From Hemicordylus capensis (taxonomy: Eukaryota; Chordata; Lepidosauria; Squamata; Cordylidae): DNA of 64,000 nt. The position numbers and the translations under genes were made by a program. Under the pieces are notes generated by a model. It made no database searches and was not told the origin of the DNA. It was given only the letters and a program-made list of their open reading frames with translations. The DNA lies in the NCBI RefSeq assembly GCF_027244095.1, contig NC_069669.1, forward strand, positions 22,781,501-22,845,500, in the 5' to 3' direction. This document shows, piece by piece, positions 11,011 through 21,099 of this stretch; the stretch's first letter is position 1, and every line of letters starts with the position of its first letter.

Positions 11011-11403
11011 CAGAGGCGTAACTATAGGGGGGGCAGGGGGGGCACGTGCCCCGGGCGCCATCTTTTCTGGTCACATGGGGGGCGCCGCCATGACCAATTT
11101 TTTTAAAAAAAATTTTGTTAATACAAATGTTTCCTGCTCAGTGCAGCAGCGCTGCAGCAGTCAAGGGAGTGCATCAGTGCCCCCTTCCCCACGAGCGGTC
11201 CCTTCCACGCTGCCTGTGCCCCCCCCCATTGCTTTGCTGGCGCCTGGCGGCCAGTCAGTGGCCTGGCTTGGCGGCGGCAGCGGGCGCTTGTGAGGAAAAA
11301 CCTAAGTATAATGTAGTATGTTGGGGGGGGCGATGGGGGGCGCAGTGGGGGGGTGCCATTTCAGTGCTTGCCCCGGGCACCATTTTCCCTAGTTACGCCT
11401 CTG
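11011..11403. mobile_element. Nonautonomous hAT element with perfect 8-bp TSD
   Basis: The ends are CAGAGGCGTAACTA and its complement. The flanks are identical 8-bp direct repeats CTGACCAG at 11003-11010 and 11404-11411, the target duplication length typical of hAT. The 393-bp interior is GC-rich with G runs and encodes no transposase. Confidence 0.88.
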
Positions 11404-11756
11404 CTGACCAGACCACCCAGCCCCGGCTGCGATTCACGCCTCAGTGGCGCGAGGAGCGGGTCCAGCAGGCTCTCGCGCTCAGCTGATGCCCTCAGCGGCC
11501 GGCATTGTGGTGCGCAGCCATCGAAAGACCGCTGCGGCTTCTCTGACTTGGTCCTCGCTGGGACTGAGCCAGCCGGAGGAGGAGGAAGAGCAGCAGGAGC
11601 GTCATCTCCTCAACACCACCAGACTCTTCAGCACAAGGCTGCACACCGTCGTCCCAGCGGCACATTTCCTAGGCCATCAATCCACTGCACTGTTGCCGGC
11701 GCCTCCCTTTCCCAAACAGTGAAGTGTTCCAGGAGCTGCGCTGTCCAGGAGTGCTG

Positions 11757-11862
11757 CCTGTCACAGGGATCTCCAGTTGTTGACTACAACACCCATCATC
11801 CCCAATGGCCATTGAAGCTGGGGATGATGGAAGTTGTAGTCAACATCCGGACCAGGAATCAA
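11757..11862. mobile_element. hAT-like palindromic MITE
   Basis: Inverted arms GTTGACTACAACACCCATC and GATGGAAGTTGTAGTCAAC flank a short centre. Related to the element at 12542-12677 but without clear terminal CAGTG. Confidence 0.65.
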
Positions 11863-11971
11863 CTTTGTCACAAAGGCAGAACACCCTTGCAAAGGACTGA
11901 CTTTCCTTTGGAGGAGAGAGCACGGGAAACTGCTGGTGTGTTAGCAAATGGGCTTTATTTGCAAACAAACA

Positions 11972-12150
11972 CAGACCCGTGGTCCATCTAGCTCAGGATT
12001 GTCTCCACTGACTGGCAGCAGCTCTCCAGGGTTCCAGGCAGGAGTCCTCTTTCCCGGCCCTACCTGGAGAGGCTGCCAGGGAAGGAACCTGGGACCTTCT
12101 GCATGCAAAACAGATGCTCCACCACCACTAAGCTATGACCCCATCCCCAA
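11972..12150 (-). mobile_element. 5S/tRNA composite SINE, partial
   Basis: Minus copy with TCCATCTAGCTCAGGATTGT, ACTGGCAGCAGCTC, GGACCTTCTGCATGCAAAAC and an A-box remnant (ACTAAGCTATG). Confidence 0.8.
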
Positions 12151-12180
12151 AACCAAGCTATTCTCAAATAAAGTTAGCAA

Positions 12181-12380
12181 CATAGGGAGCTGCTGTCTAC
12201 CAAGTCAAGCCATTGGTCCGACTAGCTCCGGAGTGTCTACTCTGGCTGGCAGCAGCTTTCCAAAGTTCCAGACAGGCGTCTCGCCTAGCCCTACTTGGAG
12301 ATGCTGCCAGGGAGTGAACCTGGGACCTTCTACATGCCAAGCAGAGGCTCTGCCACGGAGCTACAGCCTGTTCCCACATA
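12181..12380 (-). mobile_element. 5S/tRNA composite SINE, partial
   Basis: Second minus copy directly after the previous one: CATAGGGAGCTGCTGTCTAC, GGCTGGCAGCAGC, GGACCTTCTACATGCCAAGC, GGAGCTACAGCC. Confidence 0.8.
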
Positions 12381-12541
12381 AATGGAGGCCCTAACAGTCA
12401 GAGGAAGAAATCGTTCTGCTTTCTTTGGCACCAGCCAGACCCCATGTGGAGTACCCGCCTGCTCACCTACAACAGAGCTTGACAAATCTCCGGTGCCAGG
12501 GAGCTGAGTGGCTTCAGAAGGAAGGGGAGCGTGACGGGGAA

Positions 12542-12677
12542 CAGTGTTCCCTCTAACAGGGATCCCCAGATGTTGTGGACTACAACTCCCAGACTCCCCA
12601 GCTGCAGTGGCTTTTGCTTGGGGATTCTGGGAGTTGTAGTCCACAACATCTGGGGATCCCTGTTAGAGGGAACACTG
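12542..12677. mobile_element. Near-perfect palindromic hAT MITE, 136 bp
   Basis: It begins CAGTGTTCCCTCTAACAGGG and ends with the exact complement; the arms match through GGACTACAACTCCCAGA. The flanks ACGGGGAA and ATGGGAAA agree at 6 of 8 positions, consistent with a decayed hAT target duplication. Confidence 0.85.
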
Positions 12678-13069
12678 ATGGGAAAGACCCCTTCCCACGT
12701 AGTTGCACGATCACCATCACAGCACAAGAGCTTCGTTCGTCTGCCTCTGGGCCACTGTATTCCAGGTAGTTCTGCATGCTGCTTTGAGCCCTGCAGATGC
12801 CGGTAGCAGGACAGCAGGTTTTAAACAAACCAGCAACTGGAACCTGCTGGATTGCAGGTCGCACCTCTGGACCAAGGGACAGGTGGCAGCTGGCAAGGAC
12901 ACAGGAGCCTGTTCAAGAGGCTGGCTGGGATGCTGGTCCCTTGCAGCTCTCAGGACAAGCCTGGATAGCTCAGGGACACAGCTAGGTCAACAGCACCCTC
13001 TAGCGCCAGCTGTACTCCAGCAAACAGCAGCAAAGCTCCAAACCTATAATGCACATGGCCACACACACA

Positions 13070-13282
13070 TTATTATTATTATTTTGACATTTATATCCCG
13101 CTCTTCCTCCAAGGAGCCCAGAGCGGTGTACGACATACTTGAGTTTCTCTTTCACAGCAACCCTGTGAAGTAGGTTAGGCTGAGAGAGGAGTCACCCAGC
13201 AAGTCTCATGGCCGAGTGGGGATTTGAACTCGGGTCTCCCTGGTCCTAGTCCAGCCCTCTAACCACTACACCACGCTGGCTA
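13070..13282 (-). mobile_element. tRNA-derived squamate SINE (GTGGTGTAGTGG type)
   Basis: Minus copy with a TTATTATT tail, CTCTTCCTCCAAGGAGCCCA and CTAACCACTACACCACGC. A short internal deletion relative to the 8003 copy removes the CTGGCCCAGA segment. Confidence 0.9.
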
Positions 13283-13447
13283 CACAACACACATCCCAAC
13301 GGGAGACCTCTAGAACTCAGGGACCTGGTTCCCACAACCGATGGAGTTTAGGTTTAATGTCAGTTACCAACTTTAAACCCAAATTAAAGATCGCATGAAC
13401 CAGTACGATATTTTGCAACATATGAGCAGTAAGCATTACAGGAAGAG

Positions 13448-13705
13448 CCACCTAATGGCACAGCAGGAAAATAACTTGATTAGCAAGCCACAGGTTGCCG
13501 GTTCGAATCCCCGCTGGTATGTTTCCCAGACTATAGGAAACACCTCTATCAGGCAGCAGCAATATAGGAAGATGCTGAAAGGTATCATCTCACACTGAGC
13601 CAGGAGATGGCAATGGTCAACCCCTCCTGTATTCTATGAAAGACAACCACAGGGCTCTGTAGACACCAGGAGTCAACACCAACCCGACGGCACACTCTAC
13701 CTTTA
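13448..13705 (+). mobile_element. tRNA-derived SINE with BovB-like 3' tail (Sauria-type)
   Basis: The head has a B box (GGTTCGAATCCCCGCTGG). The body has GGAAGATGCTGAAAGG and ATGGCAATGGTCAACCCC, and the tail (CACCAGGAGTCAACACCAAC, CCGACGGCAC) resembles the BovB LINE 3' end. This architecture fits Sauria SINEs mobilised by BovB. Confidence 0.85.
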
Positions 13706-13744
13706 TTACAGGAATGCAGTTTCCTACCTGGTTGGCTCTTCTAG

Positions 13745-13982
13745 CACAGGGCTTGACAAATCCCAGGTGCCATGGAGCCTTGGCACCTCAGTATTTAATT
13801 GGGACGTCTAGACTAGGATAGTCAGAAGGAGAGGTAGTTAACACAATCTCCGTCTGTCCCAGGCGGCCCAGTTCCTATTCTGTGTTACCTGGAAAGGGGG
13901 AGCCCATTTACCCTCTTCCTCCCCACACCACAATGTTCATCACTAAGGACAGCAATTTTGCCAAGTGTCCATTGTCTGGCTC
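13745..13982 (+). repeat. Dispersed repeat (GACAAATCCCAGGTGCCA family)
   Basis: GACAAATCCCAGGTGCCATG, TAGACTAGGATAGTCAGAAG and the terminal TTTTGCCAAGTGTCCATTG recur in the same order at 15905 (first parts) and 51875-52220. A reverse fragment is at 36675. The family is not identified. Confidence 0.65.
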
Positions 13983-13986
13983 CTGT

Positions 13987-14297
13987 ATAGGAACCTAGGA
14001 AGCTGCCATATACTGAGTCAGACCACTGGTCCATCTAGCTCAGTATTGTCTACACACAGACTGGCAGCGGCTTCTCCAAGGTTGCAGGGAGGGGTCTCTC
14101 TCAGCCCTACATGAAGATGCTGCCAGGGAGGGAACCTGGAACCTTCTGCTCTTCCCAGAGTGGCTCCATCCCCTAAGAGGGGAATATCGTGCAGTGCTCA
14201 CACATGTAGTCTCCCATTCAAATGCAAACCAGGGCAGACCCTGCTTAGCTGAGGGGATAAGTCATGCTTGCTTCCACAAGACCCGCTCTCCTCCATC
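13987..14297 (-). mobile_element. 5S/tRNA composite SINE, full length
   Basis: Minus copy with all parts: AGGAAGCTGCCATATACTGA (3' end), GGCAGCGGCTTCTCCAAGG, the tRNA-like block, then AGTCTCCCATTCAAATGCAA and CAGACCCTGCTTAGC, which are the reverse complement of the 5S-like head. Confidence 0.88.
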
Positions 14298-14299
14298 CA

Positions 14300-15180
14300 C
14301 TGTCTGACAGCTTGTTGCCAAAAAGGCTAGCCCTCTGACGTTGGGGCCAATCTATTGGGGAAAGTTGTGCCCATCCAAAGGCAATGCCCATTGTGAGAAT
14401 TACAAGATAAAAATTCTTGTAATTACAATTACTACAAAATAATCTACAGTGTTTTGAACACCCCCAAAGTTCTTCACAAATGCAAAGCATTATTTCACCA
14501 CATGTGATGCTCACAGGACAGAAGCAAGTTCCATCTGGCACATGATCCGATTTTAACACTCAGGTTGTTCAGTTGGCTCGTATCCAGTCCGTGCCAGCCC
14601 ACATGCACACATTTATTCATTGCAAATATCCAAAGGTATCAAAACAAAACGATGCAGCACATCTGAAAATGCCTCCGGTGACATCCACTACAGTTCAAAT
14701 TCACACCAGCAATATAAACAAGAGCTAAACGCAGAGGGCAGAGCAAAAGCACAGCACGAAGCCGCAGAGACAGTTATCCAAGGGAAACAGAAGACGACCC
14801 CCCCCCCGTCAGCTCCAGCCAGGTGTCTCTGGGGAGAGCATTTGACAACTGGGGCACCCCCACTGGCAGGACCCTGTCTCTGGCCACTTCCCTTCACACT
14901 TCAGAAGGCGAGCAGATCCTAATGGCTTTAACCAACCAGCTGGTGGCATCTGAAAAGGTCCAATAGTAGAAGCACTCGACTGACTGCTTGGGGCTTCCCT
15001 TCTGGTGAGCCTCCTCAGGAGGAGAGGGATGCCCGCTGTGGCACCTGCTTGGGATCCGGCCAGCCTGGAGTCCAGGAAGGGCTGGGGGTCCTACATGACT
15101 TCTCCATTTGCAGCCAGCCTTTGGTGGCCCCACAGCTCCGGCTTCAGCGATCTCTCAGCTCCAGCCACTGCCTTGTCAGG
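14300..15180. other. Unannotated intergenic DNA
   Basis: No gene is seen. A short hairpin (AATTACAAG...CTTGTAATT) lies near 14400. Confidence 0.5.
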
Positions 15181-15184
15181 CCTG

Positions 15185-15310
15185 GCACAGACACCTCCAC
15201 AAGAAGCAGGGCCTTTTCAACAGTAGCCCCCAAATACTGATATGCCCTTCTATGAGCTGTCCAGTTAGCTCTCTTTCATAATGTTACGTTATAAAAAAGA
15301 AAATAAAGGC
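15185..15310 (+). mobile_element. L2-like LINE 3' remnant
   Basis: CAGGGCCTTTTCAACAGTAG matches the AFSTVA codons of L2-type C-termini. It is followed by a short AT-rich tail (AATAAAGG). Highly truncated. Confidence 0.45.
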
Positions 15311-15904
15311 CACTCTATTCCACTCTGCCTTTGAGAGTTCACTCCCCTTTGGTGTTATCGCTATTTTTAAAACAGAGATAAGTTTTTAAAATATTTACTT
15401 TGATGGGTTTCCTATAATTAATGGCACACCACTTTGGAAGCACCATGCTGAAAGTCCGTATACCAGGTCTGTGCATACATAAATCCATATATTGCCCACT
15501 TACCATGGAGCAGAGACCTTCCAAATCGGGACCAGCCAATCTGTATCTTGTGAGTAGCAGGATCTTCATACAAAAGGCAGGTCTAGCAGCGACACCAATG
15601 GCAAAATCCTTGCAATGGGGAGAGGAGAAAGCATAGTATACATAAAGCCACACTGATGTAATACAGAGAATATATTATTCCCAAGAGCTCTTTTGATTTT
15701 AATTAGACATGGTGTCTCCAAAGGAGATTTACTTGGGCAGATAACTTAAGCCAAGAGAAGGCGTTTGATGTTTTGAGATCCTAGTACAGCCTTTCAAATT
15801 AATTCCTTTTCCGTAAGGAAGGATTACACGTGGCATCATCTTCTCCATATGTAAGCAGGAAGCATTACAGGAGGGCCGTTTCCATCACAGTAGGATCCTC
15901 TACC

Positions 15905-16110
15905 AGAAGGATTGACCAATCCCAGGCGCCAGGGAGCCCTGGCACCTAGAAATTTAACTGTGGCACCTAGACTAGGATATTCCGAGGGAGAGTTGATTAA
16001 TAAAATCTTTCTTTGTCCCAAGCAGCCCCGTTTCTGTTTTAGGAAGGTTGCTTGGAAAAGGGATCAAGGGAAGCACATTCACCCTCCACCAAGCCCACCA
16101 CCAGCTCTGG
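15905..16110 (+). repeat. Dispersed repeat (GACAAATCCCAGGTGCCA family)
   Basis: GACCAATCCCAGGCGCCAGG, CTGGCACCTAGAAATTTAAC, CCTAGACTAGGATATTC and TCCCAAGCAGCCCCGTTTC follow the order of the copy at 13745. Confidence 0.65.
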
Positions 16111-16302
16111 TAATGATGTCAAGCAAGCGGTCATCATCATCTGCCTCCTGCTAAGTTTCTGGGCTGGCTCGCTCCTAGATGCAGAGGAAATTGGTCAAGG
16201 CCTGTCTCAAGAGCAACAGAGAATACGCCCCCCCTCCTGCATGGCATTACCCCACCGCCCCTGCTCCAATGGAGTAGGTGACCAGGCAAGCATGAATGGC
16301 CC

Positions 16303-16485
16303 CCGTTGCTAAGCAGGGCTCCCCCATTTGCATCTGGATGGGTGACTGGATGCGAATGCAGCAGTCTCTTCTCCAGGGATGGGACTGAGTGGTCGAGCAT
16401 CTGCCTGCCTGCTGGTGTGCAGAAAGAAGGTCCCAGTTTCACTCTCTGGCAGGAGCTCCAGGTCAGGCTCAGTCCTAGATCCAAA
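16303..16485 (+). mobile_element. 5S/tRNA composite SINE, 5' part
   Basis: GTTGCTAAGCAGGGCTCCCC and CATCTGGATGGGTGACTGG resemble the 5S internal control region. They are followed by GAGCATCTGCCTGCC and CAGAAAGAAGGTCCCAG of the tRNA-like module. Confidence 0.75.
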
Positions 16486-16574
16486 GAAAGTTTGCCAGGC
16501 CTCTTCTCCCAGTTGCAGCTGCTTGCACAGTATAAGAGACGAGGCATGATTATCCCATTGGCCAAGGGGCCGGA

Positions 16575-16662
16575 ACGGACTCCGGAAGCACTTTCAGAGA
16601 GAGGGCTCTGTGGTCGCCAGGAGTCGACACCGACCCGACAGCACGCTTCAGCTCAATGCGAC
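16575..16662 (+). mobile_element. BovB-tail SINE, 3' fragment
   Basis: GGCTCTGTGGTCGCCAGGAG, TCGACACCGACCCGACAGCA: the BovB-like terminal segment only. Confidence 0.75.
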
Positions 16663-16679
16663 AATGGTGTTTTTTAATT

Positions 16680-16746
16680 ATTTATTATTATTATTATTAT
16701 TATTTCTATACCACCCTTCCAAAAATGGCTCAGGAAAACAGAGAAA

Positions 16747-16797
<51 letters not shown>

Positions 16798-16960
16798 GAT
16801 GGCTCCCCCTCTCCAAAGGGCTCACAATCTAAAAAGAAACACAAGATAGACACCAGCAAGAGTCACTGGAGAGATGCTGTGCTGGGGGTGGATGGGGCCA
16901 GTTGCTCTCCCCCTGCTAAATACAGAGAATCACCACGTTAAAAGGTGCCTCTTTGCCCAG
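16680..16960 (-). mobile_element. Dispersed repeat with AAGCGG-type tail and (AAAT)n
   Basis: Minus copy with the variant tail (TATACCACCCTTCCAAAAAT) and an expanded AAAT microsatellite at 16743-16797, then GGGCTCACAATCTAAAAAG and GATGCTGTGCTGGGGGTGG. Confidence 0.8.
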
Positions 16961-17004
16961 TTAGTAAGGGTTAAGGAGGTGCTTAACTGGCCTTTCCTCC
17001 AAGG

Positions 17005-17158
17005 AGCTCAGGACTTCTGCCCCTGCTTGAGTGCAGAAGGTCCCAGGTTCCTGCCTGCCACCTTGGAGAGCTGCTGCTGCCAGTCAGTGCAGATAAGCCT
17101 GAGCTGGAGGGACCCAGGTCCTGACTCTGCAGGAGGCAGCTTCCTGGGCTGTTGCTGC
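17005..17158 (+). mobile_element. 5S/tRNA composite SINE, 3' part
   Basis: TGCAGAAGGTCCCAGGTTCC, GGAGAGCTGCTGCTGCCAG and GAGGCAGCTTCCTGGG are the body and 3' end in + orientation. Confidence 0.75.
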
Positions 17159-17455
17159 AGCGATTCTCTCTGCCTGCTCTGTGCAGGTGGCGGCCTCCGC
17201 GGCTGCACCTCCTTTCTGGAAGAGGCCCCGGAGGAGGGAGGGAGGGGCTGATGGGACTGGGGGCTCAGAGCCATTCCCTGGGGGGCTGTGGCTCATGGGC
17301 CTCCCCGGAAGACGCCCCAGCATCAAACGTGTGTGACTCGAAGACTCGGCTGAGCTCGGCGGGTGGAAAGAGACGGGGGGGGGAGAGGTTGAGTGGCGTG
17401 TTGAAGGGTTTTTGCGAATGCATATTTGCATGAATGCACCTGTTCTATTTTCTTA

Positions 17456-18233
17456 CAGGTGAAACTCGGAAAGTTAGAATATCGTGCAAAAGTCCATTAA
17501 TTTCAGTAATGCAAATTAAAAGGTGAAACTGATATATGAGACAGATGCATTACATGCAAAGCGAGATAAGTCAAGCCTTAATTTGTTATAATTGTGATGA
17601 TCATGGCGTACAGCTCATGAAAACCCCAAATCCACTACCCCAGAAAATTAGAATATTACATGAAACCAAGAAGACAAGGATTGAAGAATAGAACAATATC
17701 GGACCTCTGAAAAGTATAAGCATGCATATGTATTCAGTACTTGGTTTGGGCCCCTTTTGCAGCAATTACTGCCTCAATGCGGCGTGGCATGGATGCTATC
17801 AGCCTGTGGCACTGCGGAGGTGTTATGGAAGACCAGGATGCTTCAATAGCGGCCTTCAGCTCTTCTGCATTGTTTGGTCTCATGTCTCTCATCCTTCTCT
17901 TGGCAATGCCCCATAGATTCTCTATGGGGTCAGGTCAGGCGAGTTTGCTGGCCAATCAAGCACAGTACACTATACTTTTCAGAGGTCCGATATTGTTCTA
18001 TTCTTCAATCCTTGTCTTCTTGGTTCCATGTAATATTCTAATTTTCTGAGATTGTGGATTTGGGGTTTTCATGAGCTGTATGCCATGATCATCACAATTA
18101 TAACCAATTAAGGCTTGACTTATCTCGCTTTGCATGTAATGCGTCTGTCTCATATATCAGTTTCACCTTTTAATTTGCATTACTGAAATTAATGGACTTT
18201 TGCACGATATTCTAATTTTCCGAGTTTCACCTG
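17456..18233 (-). mobile_element. Tc1/mariner element with 263-bp inverted repeats
   Basis: The termini are CAGGTGAAACTCGG and its complement, flanked by TA at 17454-17455 and 18234-18235, the Tc1 target duplication. The inverted repeats run 17456-17718 and 17971-18233, both 263 bp, with only a few mismatches. The 252-bp interior, read on the minus strand, encodes the transposase C-terminus (PIENLWGIAKRRMRDMRPNN, EELKAAIEASWSS, MPRRIEAVIAAKGAQTKY), including the NPIENLW-type block. The rest of the transposase is deleted, so it is a nonautonomous derivative. The high arm similarity suggests fairly recent activity. Confidence 0.95.
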
Positions 18234-18289
18234 TATATCCTTATTAAAAATACAACGTGTGTCAAGGGGTGTGTGTGTGGGGGGGTGCT

Positions 18290-18665
18290 GCTTAGCGTGC
18301 GGCGGGGGCGCCAAAGCTCGAGTCTCCAAAGCCGCCCCACTGGCCAGCGGCAGACCAGGGGACGACGCAGCACTATCCTGGCGAGGCCGCGCCGCCAGAT
18401 CTCCTCTCGCCCACCACCAGGGGGAGCTCCGCGCCCACGAGCCGCCCGGTCTCCGCCAGGCAAAGGGCGATCTGGCTGCCAAGTCTGCGCTGCGGATGCT
18501 CAGCGGGGAATCTGGGGCAGCAGCAGAGCCGAGAGCGGAGGGGGCTGCCACGTGCTCCTCCAGCCCAAGCCGCCTGGCTCCTGCCAAGAAGCCCCCCCGC
18601 GCCATTTGGAGCAACGGGGACCCCCGCCCCCCCCCGGACACCCTTCCCAGCGCCTGCTCAGCATC
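18290..18665. promoter_or_regulatory. GC/CpG-rich islet next to the Tc1 element
   Basis: Dense CpG content begins about 55 bp after the transposon. It includes the CTCF-like site at 18414. Function not shown. Confidence 0.35.
18414..18427 (+). promoter_or_regulatory. CTCF-like motif
   Basis: CCACCAGGGGGAGC fits the vertebrate CTCF core consensus CCASYAGRKGGC closely. It lies in the GC-rich islet about 12 kb upstream of the GPRC5B promoter. A motif match alone does not prove binding. Confidence 0.5.
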
Positions 18666-18736
18666 GTCTAGCTGCTGACCTCGAGCCCAGCAAATGGCGC
18701 CGGAGCCAACAAGGCCTGCCGGGGGTGGGGGGCGCT

Positions 18737-18763
18737 TCTCTCTCTCTCTCTCTCTCTCTCTCT
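18737..18763. repeat. (CT)n microsatellite
   Basis: A perfect CT run. Confidence 0.95.
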
Positions 18764-18984
18764 GGGCTCCTGTATTCCTCGCCACTGCGCAGCTGGCGGG
18801 CTCTCTTGCTGGCTGGCTGGTGCACAGAGCGCCTCTCTGTGAAGCTCTGCCACAACCTATGCAAGGGTAGGAAGCACAGGAGCCCAGCCCAGCCCTGCCA
18901 GGGCAAGTTGGCAGCCCTCTCTAGAACCCAGGGAGTCGTTTCCTGGCTTGGGGAAAGAGCAGCAGCCACTTGCCACGTGAGACA

Positions 18985-19260
18985 CCTTCGCTCCGCGTTG
19001 TCGTCCACACTGAGCGGCCGGCAGCAGCTCCTCCCAGGTTCCAGGCAGGCTTCTCTCTCCCCGCCCCCCCCCCCCCCGTGGAGATGCTGCTGCCAGGGCC
19101 TGCAGCGGGGACCTTCTTCTGCATGCCAAGCCGAGGCTCTGCCCCATTATCCCCTCAGGGGAATATCTCACATTAGTCACCCATCCACATGCAAACCAAG
19201 GTGGACCTTGCTTAGCAACTGCATGCTTGCTACCGCAAGATCCGCCCTCCTCCCCAGAAG
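18985..19260 (-). mobile_element. 5S/tRNA composite SINE, near full length
   Basis: CGGCAGCAGCTCCTCCCAGG, TCTTCTGCATGCCAAGC and CACATGCAAACCAAGGTGGA, with CTTGCTTAGCAAC as the reversed 5S-like block. Confidence 0.8.
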
Positions 19261-19699
19261 AAGGGGAGCCTCTACATGGCGGCTCTAAACTAAGCAAGGA
19301 AAGCTGGTCCTGTGAAGGTTCGGAACTTCCGGCTACACAAGAAATGGAATATTCCTAGAACTAAACACACACACAGAGCTGCATTTTATATTTCTGAAAA
19401 ATGGGAGAAGAGTTAATGGGGTCTCTTCTAGTGGCCCTGGACGCACCCAGAGATCAGAATCTTTGCAACTAGAACGGCTGATCAACGAGAGTCTATTCCA
19501 CCTCTCCTGCACTCAGTATTAAGAGCTTCATAATCTGCAGACTTTTCAGACGATCACATGCATCATACCTTGCTGCCCCCCCACCATTTATGGCTTGTTC
19601 TGCTCAACATCCAGCCCAGTGAAGAGTTCTTCAAAACTCACCAGCTTACTTCAGCTGTGGTGTCTTTTGGAGGAGTCCTAAAGTCCCTGCTAACTGAGC

Positions 19700-19862
19700 A
19701 ACGAGGCAACTTTTAGAGTGGCGCTTCTCTTACATTTAGTAGGAGGAGAGCAACTGGCCCTCTCCAACCCCTGCACTGCACCCCTCCAGTGGCTGTTGCT
19801 GGTGGCTACCTTATGTCTCTCTTTAGACTGTGAGCCCTTTGGGTTCAGGAAACCATCTTTAC
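19700..19862 (+). mobile_element. Dispersed repeat with AAGCGG tail, truncated
   Basis: GGAGGAGAGCAACTGGCCCT, CTCCAGTGGCTGTTGCTGG and GACTGTGAGCCCTTTGGG, broken at the 3' side by the CR1 that begins at 19868. Confidence 0.75.
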
Positions 19863-19867
19863 ACATA

Positions 19868-20326
19868 CACGTAAGAACAGCAGCCCTGCTGGATCAGGCC
19901 CAAGGAATCCCATCTAGTCCAGCATCCTGTTCCCCACAGTGGCCCACCAGATGCCTCTGGGGAGCCCACAGGCAAGAGGTCTGGGCATGCCCTCTCTCCT
20001 GCTGTGGCTCCCCTGCAACTGGGACTGAGAGGCATCCTGCCTCTGAGGCTGGAGGTGGCCCACAGCCACCAGACTAGTAGCCACGGATAGGCCTGCCCTC
20101 CATGACTTTATCTAAACCCCTCTGAAAGCCATCCAGGCATCACATCTTGGGGCAGAGCATTCCACAGGTCAATTATGCATTTTGTGGAAAAGGTACTTTT
20201 TTCTTGGCCCTAACATTTCTTGGCAAGTGTTACAAGAGAGGGTGAAAGGTTTCTCTCTGTCCACACCATGCATGATTTTATATGCCTCTATCGTGTTTCC
20301 CCTACGTCTTTTTTCCAAACTTAAAG

Positions 20327-20359
<33 letters not shown>

Positions 20360-20612
20360 TATTACATTTCTATCCCACTCTTCCTCCAAGGAGCCCAGAG
20401 CGGTGTACTACATACTTAGGTTTCTATTTCACAACAACCCTGTGGAGTAGGCTAGGCCGAGAGAGAAGTGACTGGCCCAGAGTCACCCAGCTAGTCTCAT
20501 GGTTGAATGGGGATTTGAACTCGGGTCTCCCCCGGTGTTTAGCCTTGCCTGGCAAGGAAGGTGCTGCAGACCCCTAATCATCTTGGTTGCCCTCTTCTGC
20601 ACCTTCTCCAGT
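19868..20612 (-). mobile_element. LINE CR1 3' end, split by a SINE
   Basis: Minus copy starting with the CR1 3' UTR (CAGCCCTGCTGGATCAGGCC) and running into the coding region (reverse of SLDGFKR..., NCPRCD..., then CATGCATGATTTTATATGCC). A SINE occupies 20331-20533. The CR1 resumes at 20535 with AAGGTGCTGCAGACCCCTAA and CTTGGTTGCCCTCTTCTGCA. Confidence 0.9.
20331..20533 (-). mobile_element. tRNA-derived squamate SINE inserted in CR1
   Basis: Minus GTGGTGTAGTGG-type copy with (ATT)n tail (20331-20360), CTCTTCCTCCAAGGAGCCCA and GGGATTTGAACTCGGGTCTC. The A-box end is missing, and the copy breaks directly into CR1 sequence. Confidence 0.88.
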
Positions 20613-20689
20613 TAGATCATGTCCTATTACTATATGTAGTCAGAGCAGTGTTACTAAACTGCAGTAAACTGCCCCTGCCAGAGAGTGCA

Positions 20690-20872
20690 GCGGCCTGCAG
20701 ATGCTCGGCCACTCAGCCCCATCCCCGAAGCCCGGGGAAGAGATTGCCGCCTTGGCATCCAGTCACCCATTCAAATGCAAACGGGGGAGCCCTGCTTAGC
20801 AACGGGACACCCACTCCATGACACACTTACTTTGCCTTTACTGCAAGACCAGCTCTCCGCCCCTTTGGGGCA
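20690..20872 (-). mobile_element. 5S/tRNA composite SINE, 5' part
   Basis: GCCTGCAGATGCTCGGCCAC, CACCCATTCAAATGCAAACG, GAGCCCTGCTTAGCAACGGG and TGCAAGACCAGCTCTC: reversed tRNA-like module and 5S-like head. Confidence 0.78.
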
Positions 20873-21099
20873 GGGTTGGTGGGGTAATGCCATGGAGGAG
20901 GGGGGGCGTATTCTCTGTTGCTCTTGAGACAGGGGGTGCCCCCCCCGCGCAATGGACCAAGACTATCTACAGTCCTTATGCAATGCTCAGGACCTGATGG
21001 TTTCACTACCAGGCCATGGAAGGGAAGAGGTGATGCTGCTTGTGCACTTTTAAAAAACCGAGCCAGCCGATGTGGGGAGGAAGCCAGAGGCCGGGGCTA

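Noticed and set aside
12000-12140. tRNA-like boxes suggesting tRNA genes
   Set aside because: All tRNA-like modules found are parts of SINE copies with the common body; none folds as an intact tRNA gene.
16743-16797. Tandem AAAT run considered as a CRISPR or satellite array
   Set aside because: It is a plain microsatellite within a retroelement tail.
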